NCBI GenBank assembly: GCA_027489695.1
Contig: JAIXZK010000022.1
Coordinates: 1-34,872, forward strand
Direction: 5' to 3'
DNA from: Sphingomonadales bacterium
Lineage (GTDB): Bacteria; Pseudomonadota; Alphaproteobacteria; Sphingomonadales; Sphingomonadaceae
Length of the DNA stretch: 34,872 nt
Shown: piece after piece, positions 17,358-26,504 of the stretch
How the letters are laid out: the number at the start of each line of letters is the position of its first letter
Numbering within the stretch: the stretch's first letter is position 1
The notes under the pieces: generated by a model
The model's database searches: none
What the model was told of the DNA's origin: nothing
What the model saw: only the letters and a program-made list of their open reading frames with translations
Position numbers and translations under genes: made by a program

Positions 17358-18680
17358 CTATTCGGCCGCGTCGAAGGCGAAAGCGGGATCGGTGTCGCTG
17401 CTGGTGCGATCGCGACCGTTGCCCTTGGCGGCGAACAGGGCGCGATCGGCGGCGCGATAGGCGGAGAGGAACGCGCGCGGCCGGCTGGCGGCGGAAACGC
17501 CGGCGCTGGCGGTAATCGCGATGGCGCCATCGCCGATGCGCGCGGCGGCGATGGCCCGGCGCAGTCGGTCGGCGGCGGCCTCGGTATCGCCCTCGGCGGG
17601 CAGCACGGCGGCGAATTCCTCGCCGCCGAGGCGGCCGAGCAGGGCGCCCTCGCCAGCGGCGCGCAGGGCGTCCCCGATGGCGCCGAGCAGCCGGTCGCCG
17701 ACATCATGGCCATGGGTGTCATTGATCGTCTTGAAGCGATCGAGGTCGAGCAGCACCAGGCTGGCGCCCTGGGCACGACCGAGCAGGGCATCGGCGCGGC
17801 GCACGAAGCCGCGGCGGTTGTAGAGGCCAGTCAATGCGTCCTGTTCGGCGAGTTCGGTCAGGGCATTGTGCTGCGACAGCGCCGCGTCACGTTCTCGATA
17901 GGCCAGCAGCAGGCGCCGGGCACCGATCAGCATCAGGCAGAAGGTCTGCATGGCGCAGGCCAGCAGCACGAGGAAATTGCCACTGGCGGCGGGCAGCTTG
18001 GGCAGGAAAGGCGCATCGAAGGTGCCGATCATGGCGAGGGTCGGGATGGTGAACGAGAGCGCGAAGTCGCGTGCCGCCTCGTTGCGGTCCCAGGCGATCC
18101 GGCAGGCGACGGCGGCGAGGGCGGCGGCGATCAGGACGGCGAACTCGCGCGGCAGCTCCAGCTGCGCCGCGAGCGGCCCGGTGGCGGCGCCATGGGCGAT
18201 GCCGATCACCAGCAGCACGGCGGCGGCGCAACGCAATGCCGTGGCAAGGCGTGCTGGCACGTCGTTGCGGATCGCCTCGGTCAGGCCGATGCCGGCGGCG
18301 ACGACAGCGAGCACCGCCAGCAGGCTGGCGATGCTGCTGTTCTGCGCTGACGTCAGGCCGGGGAAGAGCAGTTCCGACAGCTGCACCTCGAAAAACGCCC
18401 AGCCGGGGACCAGCGCCGCCCAGGCGGCGTACCAGATGAAGCTGACCTGGCGGGTGCTGGCGGCCAGCAGGAGATTGCCGAACAGCGCGAACAGCAGCAG
18501 CGCCGTGGAAGCGCCGATCATGAATCCCGGCAGCAGGCCGGGCCCGAACGCCATCGCCGGCGCCGGTGTGCCGGGCGCGACGAACAGGCCGTCGAGCGAC
18601 AAAAGCCCCCAGATCGCCGGCGCTGCCGCAAGCAGGGACAGCGCCACGCCCCAACGTCGCTTCAGCATCGGCTTCAGCAC
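17358..18680 (-). CDS. GGDEF-domain diguanylate cyclase with N-terminal multi-TM region
   Basis: LTGLYNRRGFVRRADALL, LLDLDRFKTINDTHGHDVGDRLL, GRLGGEEFAAVLP. Confidence 0.92.
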   Translation of the reverse strand: MLKPMLKRRWGVALSLLAAAPAIWGLLSLDGLFVAPGTPAPAMAFGPGLLPGFMIGASTALLLFALFGNLLLAASTRQVSFIWYAAWAALVPGWAFFEVQLSELLFPGLTSAQNSSIASLLAVLAVVAAGIGLTEAIRNDVPARLATALRCAAAVLLVIGIAHGAATGPLAAQLELPREFAVLIAAALAAVACRIAWDRNEAARDFALSFTIPTLAMIGTFDAPFLPKLPAASGNFLVLLACAMQTFCLMLIGARRLLLAYRERDAALSQHNALTELAEQDALTGLYNRRGFVRRADALLGRAQGASLVLLDLDRFKTINDTHGHDVGDRLLGAIGDALRAAGEGALLGRLGGEEFAAVLPAEGDTEAAADRLRRAIAAARIGDGAIAITASAGVSAASRPRAFLSAYRAADRALFAAKGNGRDRTSSDTDPAFAFDAAE

Positions 18681-18689
18681 GCGGCGATC

Positions 18690-19352
18690 TCAGGCCAGCA
18701 TCGCATCGGCGACAAAGGCATTGCGCGCGCGCTCCTGCCCGAATGTCGACATCGGGCCATGGCCCGGGACAAAGGCGGTCTGATGGCCCAGCGGCCAAAG
18801 CCGCTCGGTAATCGACCGGATCAGCGTCTGATGATCGCCGCGCGGAAAATCGGTGCGGCCGATCGAGCCCTGGAACAGCACGTCGCCGACGATGGCGAGG
18901 TCCGACGGCGCATGGTGGAAGACGACATGGCCCGGCGTGTGGCCGGGGCAGTGCAGCACGTCGAGCACCAGATTGCCGACGGTGACCTGGTCGCCATGCT
19001 GCAGCCAGCGATCGGGGGTGAAGGCGGTGGCGCCAGCAATGCCATATTGGGCACCGACATCGGGCGCCATGTCGATCCAGAATTTGTCGTCGGGATGCGG
19101 CCCCTCGATCGGCACGCCGAGGCGCTGCGCCAGCACGCCGGCCAGGCCGCAATGATCGATATGGCCATGGGTTATCAGCAGCTTTTCGATGGTGACGCCA
19201 TGCTGCTTTGCCACCGCCAGCAGCCGGTCGAGATCGCCACCCGGATCGGTGAAGGCGCCGCGCATCGTCGCTGTGCACCACAGCAGCGTGCAGTTCTGCG
19301 CAAGCGGGGTGACCGGGATGATGACGGCCTGGAGCGGCGGCGTTGCTGACAT
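18690..19352 (-). CDS. MBL-fold metallo-hydrolase (glyoxalase II-like)
   Basis: THGHIDHCG, CPGHTPGHVVFHH, VGDVLFQGSIGRTDFPRGD, VPGHGPMSTFGQE. Confidence 0.93.
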   Translation of the reverse strand: MSATPPLQAVIIPVTPLAQNCTLLWCTATMRGAFTDPGGDLDRLLAVAKQHGVTIEKLLITHGHIDHCGLAGVLAQRLGVPIEGPHPDDKFWIDMAPDVGAQYGIAGATAFTPDRWLQHGDQVTVGNLVLDVLHCPGHTPGHVVFHHAPSDLAIVGDVLFQGSIGRTDFPRGDHQTLIRSITERLWPLGHQTAFVPGHGPMSTFGQERARNAFVADAMLA

Positions 19353-19539
19353 GACGCTATTCTTGCCCGCGACGCGGCGCGTCTGCAAGTCGGAGACGTT
19401 GGCCGGCCAAGCTGAGTGTAAAGCCAGCCGACACTTTCACGCCCGAAATCAACATCGCCATGAACATCAAAGAGTTTACGTTTGAGCAATTATAGTGAAT
19501 TTTCAGTATATTGCCCCGCGCTTCCCGTGTTAACGAATA

Positions 19540-19555
19540 TGGTCCGGAAATTGCT
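19540..19555 (+). promoter_or_regulatory. Candidate sigma54 (-24/-12) promoter for the PEP-CTERM gene
   Basis: TGGTCCGGAAATTGCT vs consensus TGGCACG-N4-TTGCW: 2 mismatches, GG and GC correctly spaced. About 78 bp upstream of ATG 19633. Confidence 0.5.
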
Positions 19556-19632
19556 TGGTGTTCGCCGTGTCCGGGGACGCGCTGCCGCAAGGCGGACGCC
19601 GCCTGGACATGTTAAAGCCAGGGGACCCTTTC

Positions 19633-20409
19633 ATGAACTTCGGATCATTCGTCGGCGCAGCAGTGCTCGCCATCGCCATCGCCGGCAGCGCTTCCGCGGC
19701 GACCAACCTTGTCGTCAACGGCGACTTCGAATCGACCACCAACGGCGCCGACAAGGGCCTGCGCGGTGAACTGACCATGGTGACCGGCTGGACGTTGCAA
19801 AACCCGAACTCGGCCTATGGCTTCGTCTATGCCGCGGGTTCGGCCGACACCACCGGTGCGATCGATCCCGAGCGGCTCGATACCGTCGCCCAGCTCTGGG
19901 GTCCGGGCAATGGCACCAACAACGGCCTCGTCAACGTCAGCCCGACCGGCGGCAACTTCCTCGCCATCGATGCCGACCCGCCCTATGCGCCGCACCTCAC
20001 TCAGGACCTGACTGGGCTGACCGTCGGCAAGAGCTATGACGTCAGCTTCTACTGGGCCGCCGCGCAGTTCCGCGTTTACGACGGCGCCGAATGGCATGGC
20101 GCCACCAATGAACAGCTGACGGTCGGTTTCGGCAACCAGAGCCAGTCGACTGCCGTCGTCAACATCGATTCCCACGGCTTTGCGCCCTGGGCGCAGGTCA
20201 CTTTCCGTTTCGTCGCCGACTCCGCGACCCAGACCCTGTCGTTCCTCGCCAACGGCGGCCCGGGCGGCCTGCCGCCGGCGGTGCTGCTTGACGGCGTTTC
20301 GGTCAACGCGGTCGTGCCGGAACCGCAGACCTGGGCGATGCTGATCGCCGGCTTCGGCCTCGTCGGTGCGACCGCGCGTCGCCGCCGTGCGAAGGCGGTT
20401 GCCGCCTGA
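19633..20409 (+). CDS. PEPxxWA-CTERM sorting domain-containing secreted protein
   Basis: Signal peptide MNFGSFVGAAVLAIAIAGSASA; C-terminus VPEPQTWAMLIAGFGLVGATARRRRAKAVAA. Confidence 0.95.
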   Translation: MNFGSFVGAAVLAIAIAGSASAATNLVVNGDFESTTNGADKGLRGELTMVTGWTLQNPNSAYGFVYAAGSADTTGAIDPERLDTVAQLWGPGNGTNNGLVNVSPTGGNFLAIDADPPYAPHLTQDLTGLTVGKSYDVSFYWAAAQFRVYDGAEWHGATNEQLTVGFGNQSQSTAVVNIDSHGFAPWAQVTFRFVADSATQTLSFLANGGPGGLPPAVLLDGVSVNAVVPEPQTWAMLIAGFGLVGATARRRRAKAVAA

Positions 20410-20427
20410 ACGTATTGGCAACTAAGG

Positions 20428-20457
20428 AATGCCGGCGGGGGAAACCCCGCCGGCATT
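20428..20457 (+). terminator. Rho-independent-like terminator after the PEP-CTERM gene
   Basis: AATGCCGGCGGGG-GAAA-CCCCGCCGGCATT, perfect 13-bp stem with GAAA loop; only a short T run (TTT) at its 3' end. Confidence 0.75.
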
Positions 20458-20476
20458 TGCTTTGCGGGGATTGAAG

Positions 20477-21316
20477 GTGGACGCGATTGCCAGCCTGATC
20501 GGCCCATTGCAGGCGTTTGCGGTGTCGGTGGCGCGCCTTGTCCTCTGGCTGGTCATCCTCAGCGTCATCTTCGTGCCGCTCGAACGGGCGTTCGCGCGCA
20601 CGCCCTCGCCATGGCGACGACCGCAGATTGGCAACGACCTCTTCTATTATTTCTTCACCAGCCTGGTCCCGGCGGCACTGCTGGCGCTGCCGCTGGCGCT
20701 TGTCGCCAAGCTTGTCGCGCTGGTCGTCCCCGCCGGTCTTCATGCCTGGGTGCACCAGCTGCCGCTCTGGGCGGCCATCGCCGCCGGGCTGGTGGTCGCC
20801 GACATCGGCTCCTATTGGGGTCATCGCCTCAGCCATGAATGGCCGCTGCTGTGGCGCTTCCATGCGCTGCACCACAGCGCGGAGCATATCGATTATCTCG
20901 TCAACGGCCGCGCCCATCCGCTCGATATCATCTGGGTGCGGATGTGCGGGTTGGTGCCGGTCTACATCCTCGGGCTGGGCAGCACGGCGGGGGCAGGGCC
21001 GGTGGTTCCCGCCATCATCGCCATCGTCGGTACGCTGGCCAGCTTCTTCGTCCACGCCAATGTCCGCTGGCGTTTCGGCGCGCTGGAATGGTTGGTGGCA
21101 ACGCCGGCCTTTCACCATTGGCATCACAGCAAGCACGATCACATCAACCACAATTATGCCGCGACCTTCCCGTGGATCGACGCGATTTTCGGCACGCTTT
21201 ACCTGCCACGGCAGTTCCCCGCCGAATATGGCATCCCCGAGCCGGTGCCGACGACGATCGTCGGCCAGATGATCGCGCCTTTTGCCGGCGCGCCGGTAAG
21301 CGAGCGGTCGCGATAG
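20477..21316 (+). CDS. Sterol desaturase family protein (fatty acid hydroxylase superfamily)
   Basis: Histidine boxes HRLSH, HALHH, HHWHH with multi-TM segments. GTG start at 20477 (TTG alternative at 20471). Confidence 0.92.
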   Translation: MDAIASLIGPLQAFAVSVARLVLWLVILSVIFVPLERAFARTPSPWRRPQIGNDLFYYFFTSLVPAALLALPLALVAKLVALVVPAGLHAWVHQLPLWAAIAAGLVVADIGSYWGHRLSHEWPLLWRFHALHHSAEHIDYLVNGRAHPLDIIWVRMCGLVPVYILGLGSTAGAGPVVPAIIAIVGTLASFFVHANVRWRFGALEWLVATPAFHHWHHSKHDHINHNYAATFPWIDAIFGTLYLPRQFPAEYGIPEPVPTTIVGQMIAPFAGAPVSERSR

Positions 21317-21365
21317 CCACCCCGCCATCGCCGGCGGGACGGAACATTTCCATCACCCACGACTT

Positions 21366-22982
21366 GTGGCAAACGTTGAAACTAACATTGACGTAAGGTT
21401 GGTCGTGGGACGAGACGCAGCGCAAATGGGTTGGCGGGCTGATGTGCCGTCGTCGATCGTCGTCGCGCTGGTGGCCCTGCCGCTGTGCCTTGGCATCGCG
21501 CTGGCGTCCGGCGCGCCGCTGTTCGCCGGGCTGGTGGCGGGCGTCGTCGGCGGCATCGTTGTCGGCGCGCTCAGCCGATCGCCGCTGTCGGTGTCGGGAC
21601 CGGCGGCCGGCCTGTCGGCGATCGTGCTTACCGCCATCGGCAATCTGCCGACCTATGAGGCCTTTCTGCTCGCCGTGTGTATCGCCGGCGCGCTGCAGAT
21701 CCTCCTGTCGATCAGCCGCGCCGGCGTGCTCGCCGAATTCGTGCCGTCGTCGGTGATCACCGGCATGCTCGCGGCGATCGGCCTGTTGCTGATCCTCAAG
21801 CAATTGCCGCACGCCGTCGGCTATGATGGCGACCCCGAAGGCGATTTCAGCTTCAACCAGCCGGGCGGCGGCAACACCTTCACCGCGCTTGCCGACATGG
21901 TCACCAACGATATCCAGCTGGGCGCCATCCTGATCGCCGCGATCAGCCTCGTCTTCCTGTTCTGGTGGGACAAGGCCAGGCCCAAGCAGGGCCCGCTGAA
22001 ACTGCTGCCGGGGCCGCTGGTCGTCGTCGTCTTCGGCGTCAGCGCCAATGCGGCGTTCCAGGCCTTTGCCCCCGATCTCGCCATCGCCGCCAGCCATCTC
22101 GTCGCCGTGCCGATCGCCGGCTCGGCATCGGGTCTGGTCGCGCTGCTGCGCCTGCCGGACTTCGGCGCCGCGGTGCAGCCGGCGGTGTGGACCACCGCGA
22201 TCACGCTCGCCATCGTCGCCAGCCTCGAATCGCTGCTCAGCGTCAAGGCGGTTGACGAGATCGACCCGGAGCGTCGGGTGACCGACAAGAACCGCGAACT
22301 GCTGGCGCAGGGCGGCGGCAACCTCATTTCGGGCCTGCTCGGCGGCATTCCGGTCACCTCGGTGATCGTTCGTTCGTCGGCGAACGTCGATGCCGGCGCG
22401 ACCTCGCGGCTGTCGGCGGTGCTGCACGGCGTCTGGCTGTTGCTGAGCGTGCTGCTGATCCCGGCGATCCTCAACCTCATCCCGCTGTCGGCGCTGGCCG
22501 CGGTGCTGATCGCCACCGGCTACAAGCTCGCCAAGCCGGCGCTGTTCATCGAGCGCTGGCGCCAGGGCTGGACGCAGTTCATCCCGTTCGTCGCCACGGT
22601 TGGCGCCATCCTGTTCACCGATCTGCTGATCGGCATCTGCGTCGGCATCGCCATCGGCCTGGCCTTTGTCATCCGCCGCAACATCGCCGATGCGCTGACC
22701 GTGGTCGAAAGCGGCGATGCGGTGATGGTGCGGGCGCGGCGCAACCTCTATTTCGTTCACAAGCCGCAATTGCAGGCGGCATTGGCCGGGGTGCCCGATG
22801 GCCGCACCGTGCTGATCGACTTGTCGGCGACGAACTATGTCGATCTCGACAATATCGACATCATCAACGCCTTTGTGAAAGCCGCGCCGTTCCGCAGGCT
22901 GCGCGTCGTCATCAAGGGCGATCCCAGCGGCCGCAGCGCGGCGTTGATCCACGCGCCGCTTACCCGCGCCCGCGCGACCTGA
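21366..22982 (+). CDS. SulP family inorganic anion transporter (ATG alternative at 21426)
   Basis: LVALPLCLGIALASGAPLFAGLVAGVVGGIVVGALSRSPLSVSGPAAGLSAIV SulP signature; C-terminal STAS-like segment RTVLIDLSATNYVDLDNIDII. Confidence 0.93.
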   Translation: MANVETNIDVRLVVGRDAAQMGWRADVPSSIVVALVALPLCLGIALASGAPLFAGLVAGVVGGIVVGALSRSPLSVSGPAAGLSAIVLTAIGNLPTYEAFLLAVCIAGALQILLSISRAGVLAEFVPSSVITGMLAAIGLLLILKQLPHAVGYDGDPEGDFSFNQPGGGNTFTALADMVTNDIQLGAILIAAISLVFLFWWDKARPKQGPLKLLPGPLVVVVFGVSANAAFQAFAPDLAIAASHLVAVPIAGSASGLVALLRLPDFGAAVQPAVWTTAITLAIVASLESLLSVKAVDEIDPERRVTDKNRELLAQGGGNLISGLLGGIPVTSVIVRSSANVDAGATSRLSAVLHGVWLLLSVLLIPAILNLIPLSALAAVLIATGYKLAKPALFIERWRQGWTQFIPFVATVGAILFTDLLIGICVGIAIGLAFVIRRNIADALTVVESGDAVMVRARRNLYFVHKPQLQAALAGVPDGRTVLIDLSATNYVDLDNIDIINAFVKAAPFRRLRVVIKGDPSGRSAALIHAPLTRARAT

Positions 22983-22992
22983 GGCCAGTCAC

Positions 22993-23631
22993 ATGCAGGA
23001 AGTCGATCAGCTCCTTCTCCACAATCGCGCCTGGGCGGCCGAGCAACTGGCGGAGGACCCGACGGTGTTCACCCGCCATGTCGACGGCCAGAAGCCGGCC
23101 TTCCTGTGGATCGGATGTTCCGACAGCCGGGTGGCGCCCGACCAGTTCACCCAGGCCCAGCCCGGCGGCCTGTTCGTCCACCGCAACATCGCCAACCTCG
23201 TCCAGCATGACGACGCCAATCTGATGGCGGTGATCGATTTCGCGGTCGGCACGCTTGGGGTCGATCAGCTCGTCGTCTGCGGCCATTATGGTTGCGGTGG
23301 TGTCAAGGCGGCGCTCGATGGCCCGCCGCCGGGGCCGGTCGGCGACTGGCTCGCCCATGCCCGCCATGTCTATGATGCCCATGCCGCCGAAATCGACGGG
23401 ATCGGCGATGCCGAGGCGCGCCACAACCGTTTGGTCGAATGCAATGTCCGCGACCAGCTGCTGCATCTGGCGCGCACGCCCACGGTCAGCCGCGCCTTCG
23501 CCGCCGGCCGCGACCTGAAGCTGCACGGCTGGGTCTATGATCTGCGCGACGGCCTGATCAAGCCGTTGCTGGAACTCGATCGCGATACCGTGCTCGAAAT
23601 GGTCGGCGCGCCGGGACGGGTGCTGGTCTAG
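22993..23631 (+). CDS. Beta-carbonic anhydrase
   Basis: FLWIGCSDSRVAPDQF, HRNIANLV, VVCGHYGCGGVKAAL: Zn ligands CxDxR...HxxC. Confidence 0.96.
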   Translation: MQEVDQLLLHNRAWAAEQLAEDPTVFTRHVDGQKPAFLWIGCSDSRVAPDQFTQAQPGGLFVHRNIANLVQHDDANLMAVIDFAVGTLGVDQLVVCGHYGCGGVKAALDGPPPGPVGDWLAHARHVYDAHAAEIDGIGDAEARHNRLVECNVRDQLLHLARTPTVSRAFAAGRDLKLHGWVYDLRDGLIKPLLELDRDTVLEMVGAPGRVLV

Positions 23632-23639
23632 CGCCGCCG

Positions 23640-25544
23640 CTACTTCAGCAGCGTCGCTTTCCAGAAGGTCACCGTCGCCAGGAACTGATAGTCGAGGTTT
23701 TCCTTCTTCTGGAAACCATGGCCTTCGTTGGCGGCGATGACGTGCCAGACGGGCACGCCGTTCTTCCGCACGGCTTCCGCCATCTGATAGCTTTCGGATG
23801 GCTTCACCCGCGGATCGTTGCTGCCGGTCACCAGCATCAGCGGGATGCGCAGCTCGCCGGCGCGGGTCAGCGGCGAAATCTCGGTCAGCTTGGCGCGGCT
23901 CTTCGGGTCGCGTTCGTCGCCATACTCGACCCTGCGCAGGTCACGGCGATAGCTTTCGGTGTTCTCGAGCAACGTCACGAAGTTCGAGATGGCGCGCAGG
24001 CACAGCGCCGACTTCAGCCGCGCGCCATAGGCGATGGCGACGGCGTTGCACATGTAACCGCCATAGCTGGCGCCGGTTTCGGCGACGCGGCTGGCGTCGA
24101 TATCGGACCTGGCGGTCAGCGCATCGAGGAAGGCGCCGATGTCCTTCACCGTATTTTCGCGCTGCCATGGCCCGTTATCGAGGCCGACGAACTTGCGGCC
24201 ATAGCCGGTCGAACCGCGGACATTGGGGTAGAAGACCGCGATCCCCAGCTCATTGACGAGATAATTGGCCCGGCCGATGAAGCCCGGCCGGGTCTGGCCC
24301 TCGGGGCCGCCATGGATATCGAGCAGCAGCGGCCGCTTGCCCGGGAAGCGCGCCGGATCGGGGCTGTAGAGAAAGCCCGAAACTTCGACGCCGTCGAAGG
24401 ACTTGACCCGCACCAGCTCAGGCTCGCGATTCAGCGTCGCGTCGAGCCCGCCGGTTTCGCTGTTCGTCCAGCGGGTCGCGGCGAGCGTGACGGGATCGAC
24501 GCTCCAGGCGTCGGCCGGCGAAGTGGCGCTGGCCAGGCTGAACCCGATCGCGCCCCAGGGTGCGATCTTCAGCCCGGTGATGACGCCGGCGGGCAGCTTC
24601 GCCTCGCCGCGCAACGCACCCGTCGCCGTATCGAGGATGCGCAGTTTCGAGGCGCCGGCTTCGTTGACGGTGATGGCGACAAAGCTGCCATCGGCCGAAA
24701 TGTCGAATTCCTCGACATCCCAGCGCCCGCCATATTTCACGGTGAAGCCGCCGCGGCCATCGAGCGTCACCAGCCGCTGCGTGTCGCTGCCCTGGTCGGA
24801 AAGCGCCCAGATCGTGCCATCGGGGGCATGGGCGACCTTGGCCAGCGAAACCGGCGCGCCCGGCTTGTCGAGCCGGGTCAGGGTGCCGCTGGCGAGATCG
24901 AGGCGGTACAGCTCGCTGCGCTCCACCGACAGCCGCTGGCTGACCAGCGCGCTGCGGCCATCGGGGGCGAAATCCTCGAAGCCCCAGCCGCCGCCGCTGC
25001 GTATCGCGACGCGCCGGTCGCTGGCCGGATCGCGCGGATCGACGACATACAGATCGCCGTCGCTGCCGTTGCGGCGGGTGGAGGTATAGCCGACCAGCCG
25101 GCCGTCCTTCGACCAGACGGCGCCGGTGTTGCGGCTCTTGCCGTCGCTGAGCAGGGTCAGCCGGCCGCTGTCGAGCCGGTAGAGCTGGAAAAATTCGCCG
25201 CCGCCGATATCCTTGGTCAGCACCAGCGCATCGCCGGATTTCGACAGGCCGGCGGCGCCGATCGGCTCATTCTCGAAACTGATCTGGCGGCGATCGCCGC
25301 CGGGCACCAGCACCCTGGCGAGCTGCGCCGCATCGCCGAAGCGGGTGGCGATGATCATGCCGCGCGATACCGGATCCCAGTCGCGGAACGCCGCGGTGCG
25401 ATATTCGAGATAGGGCCGCACTGCAGCAGCCAGGCTGAGGGGGATGGCGGGGACGTTTTCGGCGGTGATCGCCGCGGGCGGGGTGACCGTCTGCGCGGTG
25501 AGCGGGGCGGTGGCCAGCAGGGCGACGGCGATGATGCGGTGCAT
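23640..25544 (-). CDS. S9 family peptidase (prolyl oligopeptidase family)
   Basis: Signal peptide MHRIIAVALLATAPLTAQ; LLLDIHGGPEGQTRPGF, nucleophile TGASYGGYMC, GSNDPRVKPSES, ANEGHGF. Confidence 0.93.
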   Translation of the reverse strand: MHRIIAVALLATAPLTAQTVTPPAAITAENVPAIPLSLAAAVRPYLEYRTAAFRDWDPVSRGMIIATRFGDAAQLARVLVPGGDRRQISFENEPIGAAGLSKSGDALVLTKDIGGGEFFQLYRLDSGRLTLLSDGKSRNTGAVWSKDGRLVGYTSTRRNGSDGDLYVVDPRDPASDRRVAIRSGGGWGFEDFAPDGRSALVSQRLSVERSELYRLDLASGTLTRLDKPGAPVSLAKVAHAPDGTIWALSDQGSDTQRLVTLDGRGGFTVKYGGRWDVEEFDISADGSFVAITVNEAGASKLRILDTATGALRGEAKLPAGVITGLKIAPWGAIGFSLASATSPADAWSVDPVTLAATRWTNSETGGLDATLNREPELVRVKSFDGVEVSGFLYSPDPARFPGKRPLLLDIHGGPEGQTRPGFIGRANYLVNELGIAVFYPNVRGSTGYGRKFVGLDNGPWQRENTVKDIGAFLDALTARSDIDASRVAETGASYGGYMCNAVAIAYGARLKSALCLRAISNFVTLLENTESYRRDLRRVEYGDERDPKSRAKLTEISPLTRAGELRIPLMLVTGSNDPRVKPSESYQMAEAVRKNGVPVWHVIAANEGHGFQKKENLDYQFLATVTFWKATLLK

Positions 25545-25670
25545 GGGCTTCCTTGTGGCGTGGTGTGGGTGCATCTGAACCGGCGGTCGGCGATTCAGCA
25601 AGGGGCGTGCGCGCTTGGCTGGCGATGCATGCGCTTGTCGGCGGTCAGAAGCGCAAGCGCCAACGCCCTG

Positions 25671-25754
25671 TCATCCCGGGCTTGACCCGGGACCCAGCTT
25701 CCCTCGTACCGATACGCCAGAAGCAAGCTGGGCCCCGGGTCAAGCCCGGGGTGA
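25671..25754. repeat. Long palindromic intergenic element (30-bp arms)
   Basis: TCATCCCGGGCTTGACCCGGGACCCAGCTT (25671-25700) / AAGCTGGGCCCCGGGTCAAGCCCGGGGTGA (25725-25754), 2 mismatches, 24-bp loop. Confidence 0.85.
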
Positions 25755-25770
25755 CCCGCGCGGTTCGGGC

Positions 25771-26439
25771 CTAACCCCGCAGCCATTCGACCACCGCCGC
25801 CAGGTCCGGCATCACCGCCAGCGCCAGCGCGCGCATCTCGTCGGTTGGCGGCAGCAGGTCGGGCACCATGATCACCGGCACGCCGGCGGCATGGGCGGCG
25901 CGGACGCCGTTGTAACTGTCTTCCAGCGCCAGGCCGTCGGCGGGCGGCACGCCCAGGCGGCGGGCGGCTTCCAGGTAGAGATCGGGAAAGGGCTTGCCGC
26001 GCGCCGCCTCGTCGCGCGGCACCAGCGTTTCGAGCAGCGGCAGGATGCCGACCGCGGCGAGTTCCGGTTCGGCGTAGCGGCGGGCGGTCGAGGTGGCGAC
26101 GGCGGCGGGCAGGCCGAGCGCCCGCACCGCCTGCACCGCCGCCAGCGCCCCCGGCTTCATCGGCAGCCGGTCGCCATAGAGCGCCTCGCGGCGGGCGTGA
26201 TAACCGGCGCGCAAGGCGTCGTAATCGAAGCCCGGGCCGAAGGCAGCGTGCAGGGTCAGGCGATTGCCATCCTCCGGCACGCCGATCAGCGTCGCGAACA
26301 GATCGTCCGACATCGGATAGCCCATGTCGGCGCTGGTCGCCTGGATCAGGTCGCGCGCGACGCGCTCGCTGTCGAGCAGCAGCCCATCCATGTCGAAGAT
26401 GACCGCGCGCGGGCGGAAGCGATCGGGGAGGGGCGTCAT
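25771..26439 (-). CDS. HAD family hydrolase (beta-phosphoglucomutase/phosphatase-like)
   Basis: AVIFDMDGLLLDSERVARD, TSTARR, GKPFPDLYLEAARRLGVPPADGLALEDSYNG. Confidence 0.93.
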   Translation of the reverse strand: MTPLPDRFRPRAVIFDMDGLLLDSERVARDLIQATSADMGYPMSDDLFATLIGVPEDGNRLTLHAAFGPGFDYDALRAGYHARREALYGDRLPMKPGALAAVQAVRALGLPAAVATSTARRYAEPELAAVGILPLLETLVPRDEAARGKPFPDLYLEAARRLGVPPADGLALEDSYNGVRAAHAAGVPVIMVPDLLPPTDEMRALALAVMPDLAAVVEWLRG

Positions 26440-26504
26440 GTCCGCCCCAGCACATGATTTGCGGGCGGCTGGCAAGGGCCCCCGTGTCGGACCGGCGCCG
26501 CGCG

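Noticed and set aside
23718-25685. 655-aa + strand ORF
   Set aside because: Antisense to the S9 peptidase; repetitive A/G/R/D-rich translation with no domain resemblance.
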